DNA of 64,000 bases. Origin: Carya illinoinensis. Lineage: Eukaryota; Streptophyta; Magnoliopsida; Fagales; Juglandaceae. Shown one piece after another: positions 22,887 to 35,015 of this stretch. The stretch covers positions 8,136,001 through 8,200,000 of the forward strand of contig NC_056752.1 of assembly GCF_018687715.1 (NCBI RefSeq), read 5' to 3'. The notes beneath the pieces are model-generated. The model had not been told where the DNA came from. It did no database searches and saw only the letters and a program-made list of their open reading frames with translations. A program made the position numbers and the translations under genes. Position 1 is the stretch's first letter; every line of letters starts with the position of its first letter.

Positions 22887-24364
22887 TGGAAAATTTGAAA
22901 TTGATTTGAAAGCTTGAAATAAAATAACATTGAGTATCTCAAATCCAAAAACAATATTTTGTATAGGATAATTTGAAAAAAAAAATCCTCAACTCTAAAA
23001 AAATCAACATAATTAATTGTCTCAAAAGTTGTTTCATCTTCAAACTTCAAAAATTCACCACCATTTTCTTTTTCAAAATTTTCTACTTTTCAATAAAAAT
23101 AGTGACCTCCTCCACTGGGTTGTCTTCGTCAAAATAGGTATCGTAAATCAATGAAGAGCTCCAATCTTTGGAAGAACGATCCTCTTAAAAGTCATCTTCC
23201 TAAAAGTAGTAAATCCACTCAATCTCATGCAACAAATCAATGAAACGTTTAGTCTGTAAAATGCTAAGAAATTCTAGTAAATCAACTGTGAAGTGCAAGT
23301 TTTCATGGTTTTGTTCCTGAATATGGCGCTTCCAAAATAAAACTGTTGGTATTTTTTAATAAATAATTTTTATCTATTACGTTTTTTTTTTTTAGTGATG
23401 ATTATTACTAACGTCTTTTAAAAGTCCATTAACATTTTTACGTTTTTACTGACTCTTGTTAATAGTCTCTTAAGCTCCTACAGTTGGTTTTTACATTTAA
23501 ATTTGGGTGATGATTGCTTTTGACGTTTCTTAAATTAAAACATCAATTTATTCTTTCATTTGTTGCACGGTTACCGTATGGATGGAAGCCGTTTCTTTTT
23601 CTCTCTAATATTTATTCGGATGTCAATTCTTTTATGGCCTTGGTTTTCCGAATCTCTAACAAAACGGCTAATTTGTTTTTAAAATAAATTGAGGTTGGTT
23701 TCCAGAGTATAGTTTCGAATTAAGATTGATGTTATTTCTCTGTTGGACGTAAGCATTGTGTTGTTCATTTTGAGAAAAAGAGAAAGGAAAATTGTGTATA
23801 TTTTTTAGACATTTTCCAAACAATAAAGAGATTTTTTTTAGTGAAGCTTTGGGCTCAACCACTTGCGCAGAGTTGGTTCGGACTATAAGACGATCAGTTT
23901 GGCTGTTGTATCATGAATGAGTCAAGTCAAGAATAGTTCTAATGTATCGGTGAATTTGAAACTTTGTACACTGCAGAGGGTTTGAATCTCCTTAAAGAAA
24001 ACGAAATTTATGTGCCTCGGTCCAAACTAGCTTCGTTTCAATTTTAACTTCATTGTAATTTTCATTATATTATTGTGTAATTTCACCAACAAGAACACAA
24101 TTATAATATGAGGTCCCGAAATTAATAGAGTAAGAATCATATATATATACATATATGATTTGTGGCTAGGAAGAAAGGATGGAAGATAACGAAATGCCTG
24201 TGCCAAGTCAAATTTTACCTAATTTTTACTAGAGTAGTATGCATTAGAGTAGTCAAAACTCTAATGCTCCACTTTTGAGCTACAATATAGCCAAACTATT
24301 CACCAATTTAGCATTTTACTATTCATCTCCAAAACAATTTTTTAATCTAAATATATTTCCCAAC

Positions 24365-25215
24365 TAGGGCAGTAAATGAACCAGTCTATTTGATAGCTCA
24401 CTCGGTACTTGCTCGGTTAAACTCGAATCGAACTCGGCTCATGAAAAAAGAAAGGCCCGTTCGTAAAAGTAGATACCCGCTCGATTTGTAAATGACACAT
24501 ACCTGACAAAACTCGACTCGACTCGGCTAAGACTCGTTTAGGCTCGCTCATTTATGCTCAAGTCGACTCGTTAGCTCGACTTGATTAAAACTCATTCATA
24601 TATTGATAAATATATACATACACCTATGCATGTATATATGTATTAGCTAATAATATAAGCATACCACTTTTATAATTAAATATATAATATGTAATTCTAA
24701 TTACTTATGTCTATATGGTGAATATATTTCATAGGTATATTTTATAATTTGTATAATAATTAGTTTTTAAAATTTAATAATTTCATATACTAGTATGTGG
24801 GAACCATATATGAAATAGATATATGCTATCATATTAAGTGTATGTATTTATAATATATGTAGGCATTTAATATATTGTTATTTTGGATAAATATTAACTA
24901 ATTAGATATTAATTATTTATAAATTTTTTTACTTGTTAGTTGTATAAATTTGATATTAGTTCTTTTTTATTTATTTAATTTATTAATTATTAAATCATAT
25001 TAAAAAAAACAATTCGAGGTCGAGTTCGAGGTCGAGCTCGGCTCGACTCAAACTCGTTTGTAGGACGAGCTCGATCTCGAGCTCGAATTGAAATTTTAAC
25101 TTATCGAATTGAGGTCAAACAAAAATTTAAAAAAAAATCTCGAGTTCAAGTATTTTGAGTCGAGCCGAGCTCGACAAGCCAAAAACCAGCTCGGCTCGGC
25201 TCAATTACAGCCCTA
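24365..25215. mobile_element. hAT-type non-autonomous DNA transposon
   Basis: The terminal inverted repeats TAGGGCAGTAAATGA and TAGGGCTGTAATTGA (the latter read from the right end inward) differ at two of 15 positions. An exact 8-bp target duplication TTCCCAAC flanks it (24357-24364 and 25216-25223), as expected for hAT elements. Both subterminal regions are full of ctcgag/gctcgg words, while the middle is very AT-rich and codes for nothing. Confidence 0.9.
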
Positions 25216-25223
25216 TTCCCAAC

Positions 25224-25590
25224 AATCATCTTCTTCCTTCTCTCGTTTTTCAGTTTCCCTTTTTGTTTCTCTTCTTTCTCTTCCTTCTCTCCATCATTGT
25301 ACCTTCTCCTTTCTCCCTCCCCCTCTCTTTATCTCACTTTCTCTCTTCCCTCACCAAACACTCCCTATCTTCCCTTCTCTATGTTTTTTTTTTTTATTTA
25401 CGTTCCATTTTTTCCAACTTTTTTCAACCAAGGAAGTAGGAACACTGGGCTTGGACAGTCTTCAACCATTTGCAGAGGAAATCAACTCTTGTAGCAACAA
25501 AGACTATTTGGATTTTGAGGATTCAATTTTTTCCCTAGACTGCCGAGATCAATATTCTCTCTTCCCTCAATGGCTATTGTGCTTCACAAG
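25224..25590 (+). other. CT-rich leader-like stretch, possible gene 5' end
   Basis: Pyrimidine-rich sequence of the kind seen in plant 5' leaders is followed by an open stretch and a plausible donor (cacaagg then gtaaat, about 25586). Downstream sequence to 26190 looks intron-like. No protein family was recognised and no full gene structure could be built. Confidence 0.25.
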
Positions 25591-26925
25591 GGTAAATTTC
25601 ATGTTATGGATTCTTTCAATTTTTTATTTTTCAGATAGCTTTTTTTTGCTTAAACTGGTCTGAATGTTGTGGTGGTTGGAAAAGCATATGTTCATGTCTT
25701 AATATTTTGGGTGTTTGAACTGGTCAGAATCTTGTGGCAAAAGAAGTGTTTTTGTTTGCATAATATTTTTATAGGGCTTCAAAACCTCCCTCTCAGTCAT
25801 GAATTTGTTTGTATTGGTGAGAACTTGAACCTAATGTTTTATTCAATTTGATATAAAATGATGCTTGTTTTGTTATATATATATGCCTAGCTACAATACT
25901 CCCTCCAATAAAGATTTTGGGTTGTATTCTATAGTTGTTAAATGTATGCCGCATTAGCATGAAAGCATGCGAGTTAACCAGCCTGTCCAGAAGTAGAGGA
26001 TGTTGGTATTTGCTTTCTTGTTTGAATTGCATGTCTCTGGAATTAAAAGCCTGCAACAAAATTTCTCCAGGGAGTTTGTTGTGTTCACTAGATGAGTACA
26101 ACTTGTTTGTTATAGTTTTGGTACTCTATCAGCAGTCCTGCAGAAATTCTTGGATACTATTCTACCTGAACTGTTGCATTTTTAGTTGGTAAGGAAAATA
26201 ACTTTTGACTTGAAACTAATGGTTGACTACATTGTCTTATTTTTTTTTTAGCTTTTTCGATATATGACTATTATATATTTGTAGCTGACATAATTTTGGC
26301 AATGTGGAAATAATGTATGTTTCGTTGTACGAGGGAATGAATGCTCTTTTGTGTTGCCTCATATGGTAGGTTTGACTATTCATGTTCTGATTTATGGTGC
26401 ATGTACCGCTACTTTACTATCACCTTCTAAAGTTGATAGTTTTTTTTTTTTTTTTTTTTTTTTTGTAGGCTTCGAAGCTCATTGTGGCTTCAATTCAAAC
26501 CTCATCATATTGCTGTTGGAGCTGTTTCCCTATCTTATCAAATATCTAGCTGGAGTTCAAACAATACCATCAATTATTCAAGGTATTACCATTCTAGTAA
26601 TTGTTTTCAGACTAGTGTTTAATGTTTTCTCTTAGTGGATGAATAGGGACTTATCTCTGGCCTTTGAGGTATTTACGTTTTGTGACTGAATACCACATCT
26701 CTAGCCAAGTCAAATTGATGATGGTTTATTAGTTAGTTGGTCATTTTGTACGAAAACTAATATATGATAGACGGCAAATAAGTTTACAGTTATTCTCCAG
26801 TGGCCAGTGCAGAGGTTGAATATTTGTCTTGCTTTTGTTAAAATATTAGTTCCAGTTCGGTACTAGTCATGAGTGTAATTATTGGTGTCCATTTGTAGTT
26901 ATGTGCATCTGTCTTGCAGTTGTTC

Positions 26926-28599
26926 TATAGGAGACGAGGAGGGGAATGATTGATTGTATTTGGTATATATTTTGGTTCAAAGTTTTGAATTAAGAAAAAA
27001 TTTAGTTACAAGTACAACTGTGTACTAATATGTGCATCAATCTAATGTGATTAGTTAAAAAATAGATTTTATTGAAAATAGTACTAACTTAAATTTTGAA
27101 TATGAAAGAATCAGTATTGATACGCAGATTAATACGCGACTTTGCTTGTACATAACAAAACTCATGATCAATTAAACACCTCTTACCCAAGTGCTACTTG
27201 CACATATATGCACTAAAATTTTGTTTTTATGTTTTTATCTGTCCCAGCAAAAGAGTTGCAGTTATTCTTTTTGTTTGCATATAGTTTTCGTGCTTAAATG
27301 ATGCCGCTATTTGTCTTAAATTTTGTCATTTTCAATCATATTTATCGATGTGTATTTTAATTGCGAGTAACTCCTACAATGGCTTTAGGAATACTAGTTG
27401 CTGGGACATGGATTTAGGGGTTGAACTTTTATTCAACGCCAAGTCATGATAAACTCATGTAGGAATCTATGTTGCAAAGTAGCGTTGGCAAAGTGGTGCT
27501 GGACCATTCAAGGAGATTTTTTTACTTTAGACGAATTCACGAGCATTTCACTTTGATTTGTTATTGTTGTAGATATAGAAAATTCTTCACATACAACATT
27601 AATAAATTTGTTGCAAATAGAAGATATAAAATAATTAAAGCAACTAATTGAGCCTTAATTATAGGGCTATACATCCGAGTTCTGGACTGGAAATCCAGAT
27701 ATACCCAATCCAGAACCCGGGATTCAAATCTGGCTTGGGTTCTCGTCTGGATATATTTGAATTGTGACTTGGGCCAAAACCCGGACGGGCTTTGAAAACT
27801 TGGAAACCCGGATTCCGGATTTAACTTTTTTTGAAAAAATATATATATTTAAGTTCATTCTAATTAAATTTAAAATCATATTTTTTATTTTAGTAAAATC
27901 AAGAAATCAAGAAAAGTGCAGATGAAAATCATGTTGCGTTGGAGTGGAAAAAGCATGGAAGAAGCTGGGCTACTACCAAAAGTCCCAAGTATAGAATATT
28001 AGAAAGTAGAGAGAGAGAAATATAGATCGCCCCGGGGGGCATTAAAAATAAAACAGCGGTGTTTTGTAAGTAAACTTAATTTTTTTTAAGAGAAATATTA
28101 CATACAATTAAAGATTGTATAGATGTTGTATAGTCATTTTGAAAGAGAGTGTAATTTATTATTAAAAATTTAATTATTTTTTCATGTAGATTCTATATTT
28201 ATTCATTTTTTTCAAAATGATTGTACAGTATTTACAAACTCATGATTGTAATTATCATTTCTTTCTTTTTTAAATAGAAACTAGGTTATAGGTATTGAGT
28301 TTTAGGGCAGGTTTGGGGCATGGGATAAAATACAAAATTCACTCCTCATAAGTAATGCTACATACAATCATTTTTACGTATTTCCTGCGCGCTCCACTAA
28401 TGTGATTAACTCCATCAATTTTTTTAATACATAACCAATTAAATCGGTGGAGTGTACAAAAGAGTATGCAAGAATGACTACATATAAAATTTTTGAATTC
28501 TTATTTAATCTCATTTTATTTTATCACTTATTAATCTCAAATATAATTCAAATACAAAATTTTTAAACTAATTATTACAACTTTTTCAAGCTAATTATT
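26926..28599. other. Non-coding stretch with a possible hAT-like left end
   Basis: No gene. tagggctatacatccgag at about 27661 has the TAGGG start and the repeated aacccgg words of hAT-type non-autonomous elements, but no right end or target duplication was found. A second MITE-like fold lies around 28350-28490. Confidence 0.35.
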
Positions 28600-29689
28600 A
28601 TAATTTTTTCAAACTTTTAAATAAAAAATAAAAAACAATTTTAACTTTTTCAAATTCTCAAATAAAAATAATATTATAAAACTATATTCTTACAATATAT
28701 TAATTTTATAATATTTTTTATTTAATTTTTTCTCTCCCATTTCTCAAAATATAAAAGTACTCAACTCAAACTATCTTACTATTATTAAAAAACTATTTTA
28801 CTATTATTTACAAAATTCTCATCTCATCTCACTCCTCAAACTTGCCCAACTATACTATCTGTACCTGTCCGTGATGTAATTTTCGGCCTAAGTAAAACCC
28901 AAGTCGAAAACCACATCTTAGACTTGCTTAACCAGGTTCCAAACCGGGCTTAAAAAAATCTCGGCTCGAATAAACTGTCTCAAAAGTTTTAATCATTTTC
29001 TTGAAATAATTAATCATTAAGATCTAATTTAGTTATACAAACTAAACTATTTCATCTCATCTCATATAATCTTATATAATTATTATAATTTTTGTACTCC
29101 TACACAAAATATAATAAATATTCAATTTTTTTAAATCTCAAAATAAAAATAAAAATAAAATTTAATATTTTAATAATATTTTATTTATATTTAATTTTTA
29201 ATTTTATCTCGCTTTATAATTTATATAATCAAATAAGGTTTGAATCAATTCTCAATTTTATCTTTTGGATTTCTCTACTCCTACTCGATACATGATCACA
29301 ATTTAAAATATCAATAAGATGAATTATACTTTTCTATAAAAGTCTGTATAAAATATGTCTATTCAAAGTTTATATAAATTATTTTTTTTAAAATGATCTG
29401 ACGGTATATTACACTTGATTTAAAAAAAAAAAATGAACAATTATTATTTCCTGTCGTAAAGATGTTGACAAACATTAGATGACTGGAATTTCCTTTTGTG
29501 AATTTTAAAAAAATTCTCTCAATCTAAATATTTTCTAAATTTGGATAAAAAAATATATAAAACCAAGCGAACCAAAGTTACGTCTTGAGAAAGACATTGA
29601 ACATATGGTCCCAAACCTGAATGCAACGTCTGCACTACCCACGGATGGTAAAATAGAAAGATTTCTGGCCTGTCCACGCTACCATACAT

Positions 29690-29912
29690 AATCTACCACA
29701 CTTGTTCCTTATGCTTCACGTGCACCATGCAATAATACATGCCTTTGCCTCCCTGCAGCTAGCCTAGCGTTTCCAGCTAAAACACCTAGACTTTTCTCAC
29801 CACATCACTTCGGACGGTCCTACTCTATAAATTGTTGTCTTTTGGTCTCCATGGACCATTGATTTCAGAGATAAATCAAGGCAGAAAAGATTCCTCAGCT
29901 CGAGAAAGAGTT
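29690..29912 (+). pseudogene. CYP79 promoter/leader ghost 1
   Basis: Carries the G-box (cttcacgtgcaccatgc), the ctgcag/tagcctagcgtttcc segment, a TATA box (29826-29831) and leader to ctcgagaaagagtt, then switches to a MITE-like sequence (gatattgaaagggtaaa). No exon follows. Confidence 0.75.
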
Positions 29913-30448
29913 TGATATTGAAAGGGTAAATTTTATCTCATTTTTATTTTATTATTATAATTTTTTTAAAATTATATATAAAATATAATTAATTAATTAA
30001 TTTTTTAAATATCAAATAAAAAAATTGTTTAAAATTAAAGTTAAAATACATTAGAATAGTAATAATAAAAAAATTTTAACTTTTTCAAATTCTCAAATAA
30101 AAATAATATTATAAAACTATATTCTTACAATAGTTTAATTTTATAATATTTTTTATTTAATCTTTTCTCTCTCATTTATCAAAATATAAAAAATACTCAA
30201 CTCAAACTATCTTACTATTCTTAAGAAACTATTTTACTACTATTTACAAAATTATCATCTCATCTCACTCCTCAAACTTGCCCAACTGTACTATCTGTAC
30301 CTGCCCGTGATGTAATTTTCAGCCTAAGTAAAACCCAAGTCAAAAGCCACATCTTAGACTTGCTTAACCGGGTTCCAAACCGAGCTTAAAAAAATCTCGG
30401 CTCGAATAAACTGTCTCAAAAGTTTTAATCATTTTCTTGAAATAGTTA

Positions 30449-31086
30449 GGGCCTGTTTGGGATTGCAGTGGGAGGTCTAAAAAGTGCGGTAGTATGGTAT
30501 AAAGTGCTTATATGACAAAATTTATCTGTTTAGTAGTTTTACATTAAAGTACTTCTAAACTAAGAAAAAGCAGAAAACTACGTTTCAACAAAAGTACCAA
30601 AGTGATGCTTTTTGTCAGAAGCACTTTAGAAAAAATAATCTCTATTTTACCGTGCTATGTACATTACGAAATGACCCTCATCATTTTAACACAATGATAA
30701 TTTTGCCAATTTATATTTTTTATTATTCCCGTATAATCTACTCAAGACTTTGCCCATCAATATTTTTCATTCTTCTCCTATCACTTATGCATCGTTGAAA
30801 AATTTTCTTTTTCATTATAATTATTGAAAAATCTATTAGACTATTTTTGTTATTATTTTATTATAATATTTTATTTTTATCAAGTATATGCCTTTTTATG
30901 TATTTTTTATGTCAAAAAGTGCTTTTTAAATTTATTTCCAAACAAATTAGTATGTTTAAAAGTGTTATAGACATACAGATCCCAAACAATAAATAACTTT
31001 TTAATAGTAAAGCTTATTGTGTTAAGCTCTAAGCTATAAACTTTAAGTTAAAAGTAATATTTTCTACCGCAATTCCAAACATGCAC
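30449..31086. mobile_element. PIF/Harbinger-type MITE
   Basis: The ends GGGCCTGTTTGGGATTGCAG and, inverted, GTGCATGTTTGGAATTGCGG match at most positions. TTA is duplicated at 30446-30448 and 31087-31089. The first unit of the surrounding tandem duplication carries the uninterrupted empty site (aataattaatcattaag near 29008), which proves the insertion and its bounds. Confidence 0.88.
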
Positions 31087-31889
31087 TTAATCATTAAGAT
31101 CTAATTTAGTTATACAAACTAAATTATTTTATTCCATCTCATCTCATATAATCTTATATAATTATTACAATTTTTGTACTCTTACATAAAATATAATAAA
31201 TATTCAACTTTTTTAAATTTTAAAATAAAATTAAAATTAAAAATTTATATTCTAATAATATTTTATTTATATTCAATTTTTAATTTTTATCTCGTCTTAT
31301 AATTTGTATAATCAAACAAGTTTTGAATCAATTCTCAATTTTATCTTTTGGATTTTTCTACTCCTACTCGATACATGATCACAATTTAAAATATCAATAA
31401 GAAATTGTCGTGGCCAGTTTTGATTGGTAAAATTGTATGTAAAGGCATAGATCGATAATCAATTTTTCTTCGAGTAATAATAAGTACTTTTTTAAGATTA
31501 AGATGGATTATACTTTTCTATAAAAGTCTGTATAAAATTTGTCTATTTAAAGTTTATATAAATTATTTTTTTTAAATGATCTGACGGTATATTACACTTG
31601 ATTTAAAAAAAAAAATGAACAATTATTATTTGCTGTCGTAAAGATGTAGACAAATATTAGATGACTGGAATTTCCTTTTGTGAATTTTAAAAAAATTCTC
31701 TCAATCTAAATATTTTCTAAATTTGGATAAAAAAAATATATAAAACCAAACGAACCAAAGTTACGTCTTGAGAAAGACATTGAACATACGGTGCCAAACC
31801 TGAATGCAACCTATGCACTACCGACGGATGGTACTAAATAGAAAGATTGCTGGCGTGTCCATACGGCCATGCATAATGATCTGCCACAC

Positions 31890-32108
31890 TTGTTCCTTAT
31901 GCTTCACGTGCACCATGCAATAGTACATGCCTTTCTCGAGATGTAGCTAGCCTAGCTTTTCCAGCTAAAACACCTAGACTTCTCTCACGGTCTCACCACA
32001 TCACTTCGGACGATACTACTCTATAAATTATTGTCTTTTGGTCTCCATGGACCGTTGAATTCAGATATAAATCAAGGCAGAGAAGAATCCTCAGCTCGAC
32101 AAAGAGTT
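31890..32108 (+). pseudogene. CYP79 promoter/leader ghost 2
   Basis: Duplicate of ghost 1 within the tandem repeat: G-box intact (cttcacgtgcacc), TATA at 32022-32027, leader ending in aaagagtt at 32108, then the same MITE-like junction. No coding sequence follows. Confidence 0.75.
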
Positions 32109-32199
32109 GGACATTGAAAGGGTAAATTTTATCATATTTTATTTTATTATTATAATTTTTTTAAAATTATATATAAAATATAATAAATAATTTAATTTT

Positions 32200-32798
32200 T
32201 TAAATATCAAATAAAAAGATTGTTTAAAATTAAAGTTAAAATAAATTAGAATAATATAGACACATAAAAATAACATTTTTATTACCAAAATAAATATTAT
32301 CACCACACTAAAAAAATGCATAAAACTTGAGATTTTTTTTAGATGTTAAATGATGAATCCAAATAATGTATTTTGATATAATTTTTTTTTTAATCTCGAC
32401 ATATTTAAACAAATCTTATTTAGATTCGAGTGTTTTTCTTTGTGGGGATTTTTTTTTTTTTTCGTTTTGTACTTCTTGTTTTTTATTACCTATTTTTTTC
32501 CTACATATATAAACATTTATACTTAGATTAAAATCTGAGTATTTTAGAAAAATATGTGAGATGAAGGATTTAAGGAAGGTAGGTAGAGAAGTAGACATCG
32601 AAGAGTGGGAAAGAGGTTCAAGATGAGAGGAGAGGGGAAATTGGGAATAAAAAAGAGATGGAAAAAGATAATTGTATCCCTAAAACAAGAAAGTAACGAA
32701 CTTAATAGACATAACGGAAAAAATAAAAAAATAAAAAAACGGAAAAATAAGAAAAGTTATTATAGCAATTAAATAGTCACTTATTATAATAGAATAGA
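32200..32798 (-). mobile_element. Helitron derivative (right end is the 5' terminus)
   Basis: From about 32215 it matches 53600-54204. The right end, ttattataatagaataga followed by T, reads TCTATTCTATTATAATAA on the minus strand, a typical plant Helitron 5' terminus. The 3' terminus was not identified because the left part merges with MITE-like sequence. It encodes nothing. Confidence 0.5.
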
Positions 32799-32819
32799 TA
32801 TAAATAATAGAAAATATAA

Positions 32820-33924
32820 AAAAGAAAAGAGAAGAATGAGAGAGGGGATGATTATATCTTTTCTATTCTCAATTATGATTAAATAAAAAACATAAATCCC
32901 TATTTATATAGAAGTTATATAGAGAATAGATAAGGTAAATATATATCTTTATTATTGTTGAAATCTAATATCACTTGATTTGATAGTTATAAAAATAAAA
33001 TTAGGATAATAATCAAATTAAATTCTTGATTTACTATTATCTCTAATATTCTCATTAGACTCAAGGTGGATAATTTTGAAATGTTGAGTTTGAAATTTGA
33101 ATATTGCATTCATATCTGTATATTGATTATCAAATCTAAAGTTATGGCCAACAATAGGTTGATAATGAGCCAAATCCAACAAAGAGCTAACAATAGGCCG
33201 AAAGATTGAGCCGATAATGAGTTACATATGGTCTTAGTAAAATATATGACCAAAATCAAAACATCATGATTGGGTCTAAGGCTTCAAACAATGCTCATAA
33301 TAGACCAAGAAAATCCAATGAAATGGCTTACAACTAATAAAGATATTCCAAATGCGTGGATTTGAAATGAAACATAGTCGAACAGTAAATGAAAATTATG
33401 TGGGAGATAAAGCTATTGGAAGAGCTTTAAAAGAAAGAGTTATTGATTTATTCTCAAGCTAGTATGTTTAGCATATCATCTATATCACTTGAATAGTAAT
33501 ATTTGATTTGTAAAATTCAAATTTTAAATTTTATCTTCTAAATATTATGTAAGTACTTCATTAGGTGTGTTCTATACACAGAGTTGAGAATAGAATTTTT
33601 TAATATTTTTTTTTTTTAAAGAAAATGTACTAGCCAGCCTGGCATTAGCCAAGAGTTTTAGTATCATGATAAAAATTAAAATATAATGGAAATTGAAATG
33701 GAGAAGCAAGAAGAATTAGGAAGAGAGGCTTTGATGGCTACATTCTTGCTATTATCAGTTGTGATTAAATATAAAATATAGGTTCCTATTATAGAGAAGT
33801 TACATAAAGATTAAATAATGTAAATATTCTCATCATTATGAAAATCCAATCTCATGATTTGATAATTATGAAAATTAAATAAGGATAATAATCAAATAAA
33901 ATTCTTGATTTGATATTATCTCCA
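32820..33924. repeat. Repeated retroelement-like segment
   Basis: About 32870-33045 and 33755-33925 share ataggttcct-like, ataaggataataatcaaat and ttcttgattt words in direct orientation, as in two remnants of the same LTR. The text between contains aacaataggc and gataatgagcc repeats. No coding capacity and no clean LTR ends. Confidence 0.35.
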
Positions 33925-34081
33925 ATATGCAATCCTTTGCCGCCCAACCTAGCGTTTCCAACTTAAACACCTAGGCTTCTTTCATTACCTAACTTCAAAC
34001 ATTACTACTCGGTTTATAAATTCATGTCTTTTGGTCTCCATTGATTTTAGATAGAAAAGAATCCTCGACTCGAGAAAGAGT
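33925..34081 (+). pseudogene. CYP79 promoter/leader ghost 3
   Basis: More diverged copy that starts at the cctttgccgcccaacctagcg segment, so it lacks the G-box. TATA is at 34015-34020 and the leader runs to actcgagaaagagt, where a gypsy-type LTR (tgtaatgacc) begins. Confidence 0.7.
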
Positions 34082-34613
34082 TGTAATGACCAGTTCAGTA
34101 TTTCTAGGGATGGAATATTATTGGGCCTAAACTAGGGCAATTTTTCCGAAGCCATGAGGTTTATTAGATAATTTTGAATAGACCGCAATCCCAAAATTTA
34201 TTACGGGGGATTTTATGAGATTTTAATATATATATAGAGCAAGTGGGCCCATATGTATTGAGTACTATCTCAAGAATTTAATTTCTAGCCCAAAAATATT
34301 TATTGGACGGTTTGGACTCATTTTGAAATTTTAGATAGCCCATTAAAGTTTTGAAGTGACTAGGCACAAGAAAATATAGGCAAGCCCAAAAATAAGGTTT
34401 GGACCATTATACGGTCCAACTCATTTGTTAAGCCCATGATAGGACCCAAAGAAAACCCACAAGACCCACATAAGGGCCCAAACCCAAATACCTATCAGAC
34501 ATGTACATATATTAGCCAGCCCATGCACTGTGCGTCTTCCCTCTGGGTTCATGTTGCCGCTGTCTATGACCTTCAGAAAACCCAGTTTAGTGCATACATG
34601 TACATATATATTA
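34082..34613 (+). mobile_element. Gypsy-type LTR fragment, interrupted by a Helitron
   Basis: Starts TGTAATGACC, a common start of plant Ty3/gypsy LTRs, in this case right after the CYP79 leader ghost. It breaks at the A of 34613, where the Helitron 3' end begins. The text after 48508 (atatatggaggcacacac) could be its continuation, since both sides share gtacatatata-like sequence. Confidence 0.45.
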
Positions 34614-35015
34614 CTAGGTATTATATTGCACGTTGCTCTAGTTTAATGAAATAATTATTTAAAAGAAAAGTATATATTTTATAAAAAAATTTATTTCAAT
34701 CAATAATTTAAAACTTATAGAAAAAGTTGTGAAATCTAACTAATATTTAAGATAATGATAATTAAGTATAGTATAATAATTACATGCTTGTATAGATTAA
34801 AAGATAAAAGTATTAGTTCAAAATATGATGTAGTCTAACACATATTTATAACATTGATAGTTTTAGCAAAATTTCATGTGATAAGTTTAATACAAGCCCA
34901 ACAAAAACATTAGTTCAAAACATAACTTAGTCCAACACATGTGATAAGTTTAATACGAGCTCAACAAAAACATCAGTTCAAAATATAAGTCATTTGATGC
35001 TTTTACTCTGATTCA

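Larger units (their letters stand above)
22887..26925. repeat. Duplicated block X, copy B (expanded)
   Basis: Its ends match the window start (1-78 and 79-754). Between them lie about 3.2 kb not present in copy A: unassigned DNA (22970-24364), a hAT-type element (24365-25215) and a CT-rich stretch with possible gene 5' sequence (25224-25590). Its position relative to the CYP79 remnants at 29.7-34 kb mirrors that of copy A relative to the ghost locus and gene 1. Confidence 0.65.
28600..32250. repeat. Tandem duplication carrying CYP79 promoter ghosts
   Basis: About 28600-30065 is repeated at 30073-32250 in direct orientation. Shared landmarks are cttgcccaac, gtgatgtaattttc, ggttccaaacc, gatctaatttagttatac, tgatctgacggtatatt, and the promoter ghost. 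The second unit is longer because of a 638-base insertion (30449-31086) and a short extra segment near 31400-31490. Confidence 0.8.

Noticed and set aside
22970..24360. A possible gene in the unassigned part of block X copy B
   Set aside because: Both strands are interrupted by stops; text at 23100-23340 hints at an old minus-strand coding relic but I could not assign it.
29092..29295. Short AT-rich frames in the MITE regions
   Set aside because: Ile/Leu/Asn/Lys-rich translations of MITE sequence, repeated at 31.2 kb with disrupted frames.
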